Assembly (NCBI RefSeq): GCF_000023105.1
Contig: NC_012669.1
Coordinates: 3,349,025 to 3,413,024 of the forward strand
DNA: 64,000 nt
Source of the DNA: Beutenbergia cavernae DSM 12333
GTDB lineage: Bacteria; Actinomycetota; Actinomycetes; Actinomycetales; Beutenbergiaceae
Direction: 5' to 3'
Position numbers and translations under genes: made by a program. The notes beneath the pieces were generated by a model. That model had not been told where the DNA came from. It was given only the letters and a program-made list of their open reading frames with translations, and ran no database searches. This document shows positions 59,175-64,000 of the stretch, one piece after another. Position 1 is the stretch's first letter. Each line of letters starts with the position of its first letter.

Positions 59175-60026
59175 ATGCTCGCTCACATGCGCTGGACCGA
59201 CGGACCGCTCGTGGGCTTCGACACCGAGACCACCGGTGTCGACGTCGCGCACGACCGCATCGTCACCGCGGCCCTCGTGGTGCGGCACGGGCTGCAGGGC
59301 CTTCCTCAGGAACGCACGTGGATCATCGATCCCGGCGTCGAGATCCCCGAGGCGGCGAGCGCCATCCACGGCGTCACCACCGAGCACGCTCGCCGGCTCG
59401 GCCGTCCGCCGGCGGAGGCGCTGGAGGAGATCGCCGCCGCGCTGGCCGCCGCGATCGCCGACGGCGCGGCCGTCGTCGCGTTCAACGCCTCCTACGACCT
59501 GACGATCCTCGAGCACGAGCTCGTCCGCCATCACCTCCCGACGTTGCACGAGCGGCTCGGCCGGCGGCCCGACGCCGTCCTCGACCCCCTGGTGCTCGAC
59601 AGAGCGCTCGACCGGTTCCGCCCCGGCAAGCGCAAGCTCGTCGATCTCGCGGCGCTCTACGGGGTGAGCACCGGTGAGCTGCACGCGGCGGACGTCGACG
59701 TGACGGCGACCCTGGACGTCCTCCGGGCGCTCGTGGGCCGCTTCCCGGAGCTCGCCGAGGTCCCGCTGCCCCAGATGCACGCGCGCCAGATCCGCGCCCA
59801 CCGTGGCTGGGCGCTCGGGTTCAACCGCTGGCTCCGGGAGCAGGGATTCGACCACCCGGGCGCGGAGACCACCTGGCCGTACCACGACCCGTTCGCACCG
59901 CCGTCGGAGGAGATCGAGGCGATCGTCGCCGCGGCTCGCGAGGCGGCGCTCGCGCGCTCGATCGGGCTCACGGCGCCGGCGCCCCGGCGCGCCGAGCCGC
60001 CGATGCAGGAGCCGCGGGCGAGCTGA
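59175..60026 (+). CDS. DEDDh 3'-5' exonuclease (DNA pol III epsilon-like)
   Basis: 283 residues. Exo I GFDTETTGVDVAHDRI near 12-27 (Asp-X-Glu), Exo II AFNASYDLTILEHEL near 105, Exo III-epsilon HAADVDVTATLDVL near 173 (His-X4-Asp). A C-terminal extension of ~90 residues (RWLREQGFD, then a basic tail) may aid DNA binding. Start ATG 59175 chosen because GGAGG lies 8 nt upstream; ATGs at 59157 and 59187 are alternatives. Probably proofreading or repair. Confidence 0.9.
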   Translation: MLAHMRWTDGPLVGFDTETTGVDVAHDRIVTAALVVRHGLQGLPQERTWIIDPGVEIPEAASAIHGVTTEHARRLGRPPAEALEEIAAALAAAIADGAAVVAFNASYDLTILEHELVRHHLPTLHERLGRRPDAVLDPLVLDRALDRFRPGKRKLVDLAALYGVSTGELHAADVDVTATLDVLRALVGRFPELAEVPLPQMHARQIRAHRGWALGFNRWLREQGFDHPGAETTWPYHDPFAPPSEEIEAIVAAAREAALARSIGLTAPAPRRAEPPMQEPRAS

Positions 60027-60095
60027 GCGCCGGCTCCCGCTCGGCCGCTGGGAGGCTCGGGCGAGCGGAGCGCAGCCCGGCCCGAAGGCCCGCCC

Positions 60096-62652
<2,557 letters not shown>

Positions 62653-62767
62653 ACCGTCTCCGTCCGTGGTGGGCCTGACCGGTTGATTCTGCCCTGTGGG
62701 CCGAGCGGTCACCACTCCACGTGCATCACTGCTGAACATCCCGATGCAGAAGTCCTGAACAAGGGGG

Positions 62768-62796
62768 TTGAACAACTTGTGACGCGTTTGTAGGGT
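62768..62796 (+). promoter_or_regulatory. sigma-70-type promoter of whiB
   Basis: -35 TTGAAC (62768-62773), 17-bp spacer, -10 TAGGGT (62791-62796), 40 bp upstream of the whiB ATG. The spacing is ideal and the hexamers fit the actinobacterial housekeeping sigma factor. Confidence 0.7.
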
Positions 62797-62835
62797 GATC
62801 GAACGGATTGGGGCGACCGAAGGAGCTGATCGACC

Positions 62836-63135
62836 ATGGCGGAGCTGTCGCGACTGCCCGGGCCAGTGATGGACCTGTGGGAGTGGCAGTACCAGGGCTC
62901 GTGCCGCGAGGCCGAGCCCTCGTTGTTCTTCCACCCCGAGGGCGAGCGAGGCTCTGCACGTCGCCGACGGGACGCCGCCGCCAAGGCGATCTGCGCCGCG
63001 TGCCCGGTGCTGCAGCAGTGCCGGGAGCACGCGTTGCGGGTCCGCGAGCCGTACGGGGTCTGGGGCGGCATGAGCGAGGACGAGCGCGTGACGTTCCTCG
63101 CCGGCATCGCCGGGGAGATGCCCGCCGCGAGCTGA
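62836..63135 (+). CDS. WhiB family [4Fe-4S] regulator (WhiB3/WhiD type)
   Basis: 99 residues. Four cluster Cys at 23, 53, 56 and 62 (C-X29-C-X2-C-X5-C), followed by EPYGVWGGMSEDER (71-84), the sigma-factor-contacting turn. The N-terminus LPGPVMDLWEWQYQGSCRE and FFHPEGERGSARRR closely match WhiB3 of Mycobacterium and WhiD of Streptomyces. These proteins bind region 4 of the main sigma factor and respond to NO or oxygen. Synteny with guaB2-guaB3 and groES matches the whiB3 locus. AAGGAG before the ATG. Confidence 0.95.
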   Translation: MAELSRLPGPVMDLWEWQYQGSCREAEPSLFFHPEGERGSARRRRDAAAKAICAACPVLQQCREHALRVREPYGVWGGMSEDERVTFLAGIAGEMPAAS

Positions 63136-63208
63136 CGAGCCACCCGGCGCGGGCCGAGCACCGCCGTCGACCGAGCAGAGCCGCCGGTCGCGCACCCTCG
63201 GGAACGAC

Positions 63209-63242
63209 GAAGCCCCGGTCCTCCGTGGAGGGCCGGGGCTTC
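63209..63242. terminator. hairpin terminator between whiB and groES
   Basis: GAAGCCCCGG pairs with CCGGGGCTTC; an inner CCTC/GAGG continues the stem. Convergent genes on both sides, so it serves both. This one has the classic GC-stem with AAG/CTT ends. Confidence 0.85.
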
Positions 63243-63273
63243 GTGCGTGAGACTGCGCCTCAGTGCGTGCGCG

Positions 63274-63570
63274 TCACTTCTGGACGACGGCGAGGACGTC
63301 GCGCGCCGACAGGATGAGGTACTCCTGACCGGCGTACTTCACCTCGGTGCCGCCGTACTTGCTGTAGATGACGACGTCGCCGACCGCGACGTCGACCGGG
63401 ACCCGGTTGCCGTTGTCGTCGACACGGCCGGGGCCGATCGCCAGGACCTCGCCCTCCTGGGGCTTCTCCTTGGCGGTGTCAGGGATGACCAGGCCGGATG
63501 CCGTGGTCTGCTCGGCCTCGAGCGTCTTGACGACGATCCGGTCCTCGAGCGGCTTGATGGAGACCGACAC
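63274..63570 (-). CDS. groES: co-chaperonin GroES
   Basis: 10-kDa lid of the GroEL chaperonin. 98 residues: [20 protein letters not shown] at the N-terminus, mobile loop [19 protein letters not shown] near 20-38, and [15 protein letters not shown] at the C-terminus. GTG start at 63570 with GGAGG 8 nt upstream. No groEL follows: 32 bp downstream is the shared terminator, so groES is monocistronic here and groEL must be elsewhere. Controlled by the CIRCE element at 63724. Confidence 0.96.
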   Translation of the reverse strand: MSVSIKPLEDRIVVKTLEAEQTTASGLVIPDTAKEKPQEGEVLAIGPGRVDDNGNRVPVDVAVGDVVIYSKYGGTEVKYAGQEYLILSARDVLAVVQK

Positions 63571-63708
63571 TGCGGACCTCCCCTTCGCATGAGTCAGAGG
63601 TGGACTAGGTGGGGCCACATCGCATCCACACCACCACCCGCCGTCGCGGGGGTCGGGCGGTCCGCGGATCCGTTGCGACCGGTGCCGGGCGAGCCCGGCT
63701 CCGCGACA

Positions 63709-63738
63709 AATCTAGGCATCCGATTAGCACTCGGTCAA
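63709..63738 (-). promoter_or_regulatory. groES promoter
   Basis: On the minus strand -35 TTGACC (63733-63738), 18-bp spacer, -10 TAGATT (63709-63714). The -35 lies in the loop of the CIRCE dyad, so HrcA binding would block it. Confidence 0.75.
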
Positions 63739-63750
63739 GGCGAGTGCCAA
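63724..63750. promoter_or_regulatory. CIRCE element (HrcA operator)
   Basis: TTAGCACTC, 9-bp spacer GGTCAAGGC, GAGTGCCAA. Eight of nine arm positions match the CIRCE consensus TTAGCACTC-N9-GAGTGCTAA. It indicates heat-shock control of groES by HrcA. Confidence 0.95.
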
Positions 63751-63761
63751 CGAGCTCGTCG

Positions 63762-64000
63762 TCAGCCGCCGGCGAGCTGGACCCAACCGCACGGCCACAG
63801 CCGCTGCTGGTCGGAACCCGGGACGCCGTCGACCGCGTAGCCCACCTGGTTCCAGCCGTCCCGCTCGATCGCCGCGCCTCCGGACGGTTCCGCGCCGAGC
63901 ACCACCAGGCCCGTGAGCTCGCCGGCCTCCGCGGCGAGCGCACCGCCGGGCACGGCGGCCACGCCGTCCGGCGCCTGCTCCCCCGCCGCGGCGTCGCGCA
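63762..64000 (-). CDS. C-terminal end of a gene truncated by the window edge
   Basis: An open frame with its stop at 63762 runs off the right edge without another stop. The visible ~79 residues include ELTGLVVLGAEPSGGAAIER and end QQRLWPCGWVQLAGG. In related actinomycetes the gene before groES is often a SAM-dependent methyltransferase, but nothing here confirms that. Confidence 0.5.
   Translation of the reverse strand, partial: RDAAAGEQAPDGVAAVPGGALAAEAGELTGLVVLGAEPSGGAAIERDGWNQVGYAVDGVPGSDQQRLWPCGWVQLAGG

Noticed and set aside
63605-63943. A 112-codon minus-strand frame upstream of groES
   Set aside because: It crosses the CIRCE operator and groES promoter and overlaps the better-supported frame ending at 63762.

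Overview
The window is GC-rich chromosomal DNA from an actinomycete. It carries WhiB, GuaB3, SURF1, DUF3017 and DUF6350 family genes, many GTG starts and several apparently leaderless genes. The order guaB3 - guaB2 - merR-like - whiB - groES, and the order sucC-sucD-DUF6350-purN-purH, are typical of Actinomycetota. Together with GH92/GH20 glycosidases and a phosphoketolase this suggests Micrococcales, perhaps Promicromonosporaceae or Cellulomonadaceae; the family placement is inference. I see no rRNA, tRNA, CRISPR array, transposase or phage genes. Almost everything is core chromosome.

Layout. 1-5 kb: a GH92 alpha-mannosidase, then a TetR regulator divergent from an FAD monooxygenase with a 28-bp operator-like palindrome between them. 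5-19 kb: central metabolism (mdh, icd, sucC, sucD) interleaved with an aquaporin that has a long acidic tail, an FAD reductase, purN-hydrolase-purH with a ZTP riboswitch in front of purH, and DUF6350. 18.3-20 kb: a small autoregulated-looking module (HTH protein, Clp N-domain protein, short basic protein). 20-27.7 kb: an SGNH acyltransferase and the pcrA region, where the last ~313 codons of the helicase gene pcrA have been duplicated on the far side of an ECF41 sigma factor/hydrolase operon and fused in frame to a truncated DUF4386 gene. 27.7-37.4 kb: a two-component system with an ABC-2 exporter, aroQ, and a PspC-type histidine kinase/response regulator pair divergent from a PspC/LiaF-like membrane protein. 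37.5-48.8 kb: a GT4 glycosyltransferase, guaA, DUF3817, a heterodimeric ABC exporter with one clearly dead ATP site, a GH20 hexosaminidase and a VOC-PadR pair. 48.8-64 kb: SURF1, the phosphoketolase operon xfp-pta-ackA, fumC, guaB3, a DEDDh exonuclease, guaB, a MerR-like regulator, a WhiB3/WhiD-type regulator and groES with a CIRCE operator.

How it works together. The TCA genes icd and sucC share a CTCGACGTC-centred palindrome in their upstream regions, hinting at a common regulator. xfp-pta-ackA forms a three-gene operon from xylulose-5-P or fructose-6-P through acetyl-P to acetyl-CoA or acetate with ATP. Purine synthesis is spread over purN, purH, guaA and guaB.

The most unusual features are the 99 percent identical ~990-bp pcrA duplication with its chimeric gene and the ECF41 promoter at its edge; a family of long locus-specific inverted repeats filling nearly every convergent gene junction; a 4 x 30-bp tandem array starting at a stop codon; and the HTH-ClpN module with paired operators over its promoter.
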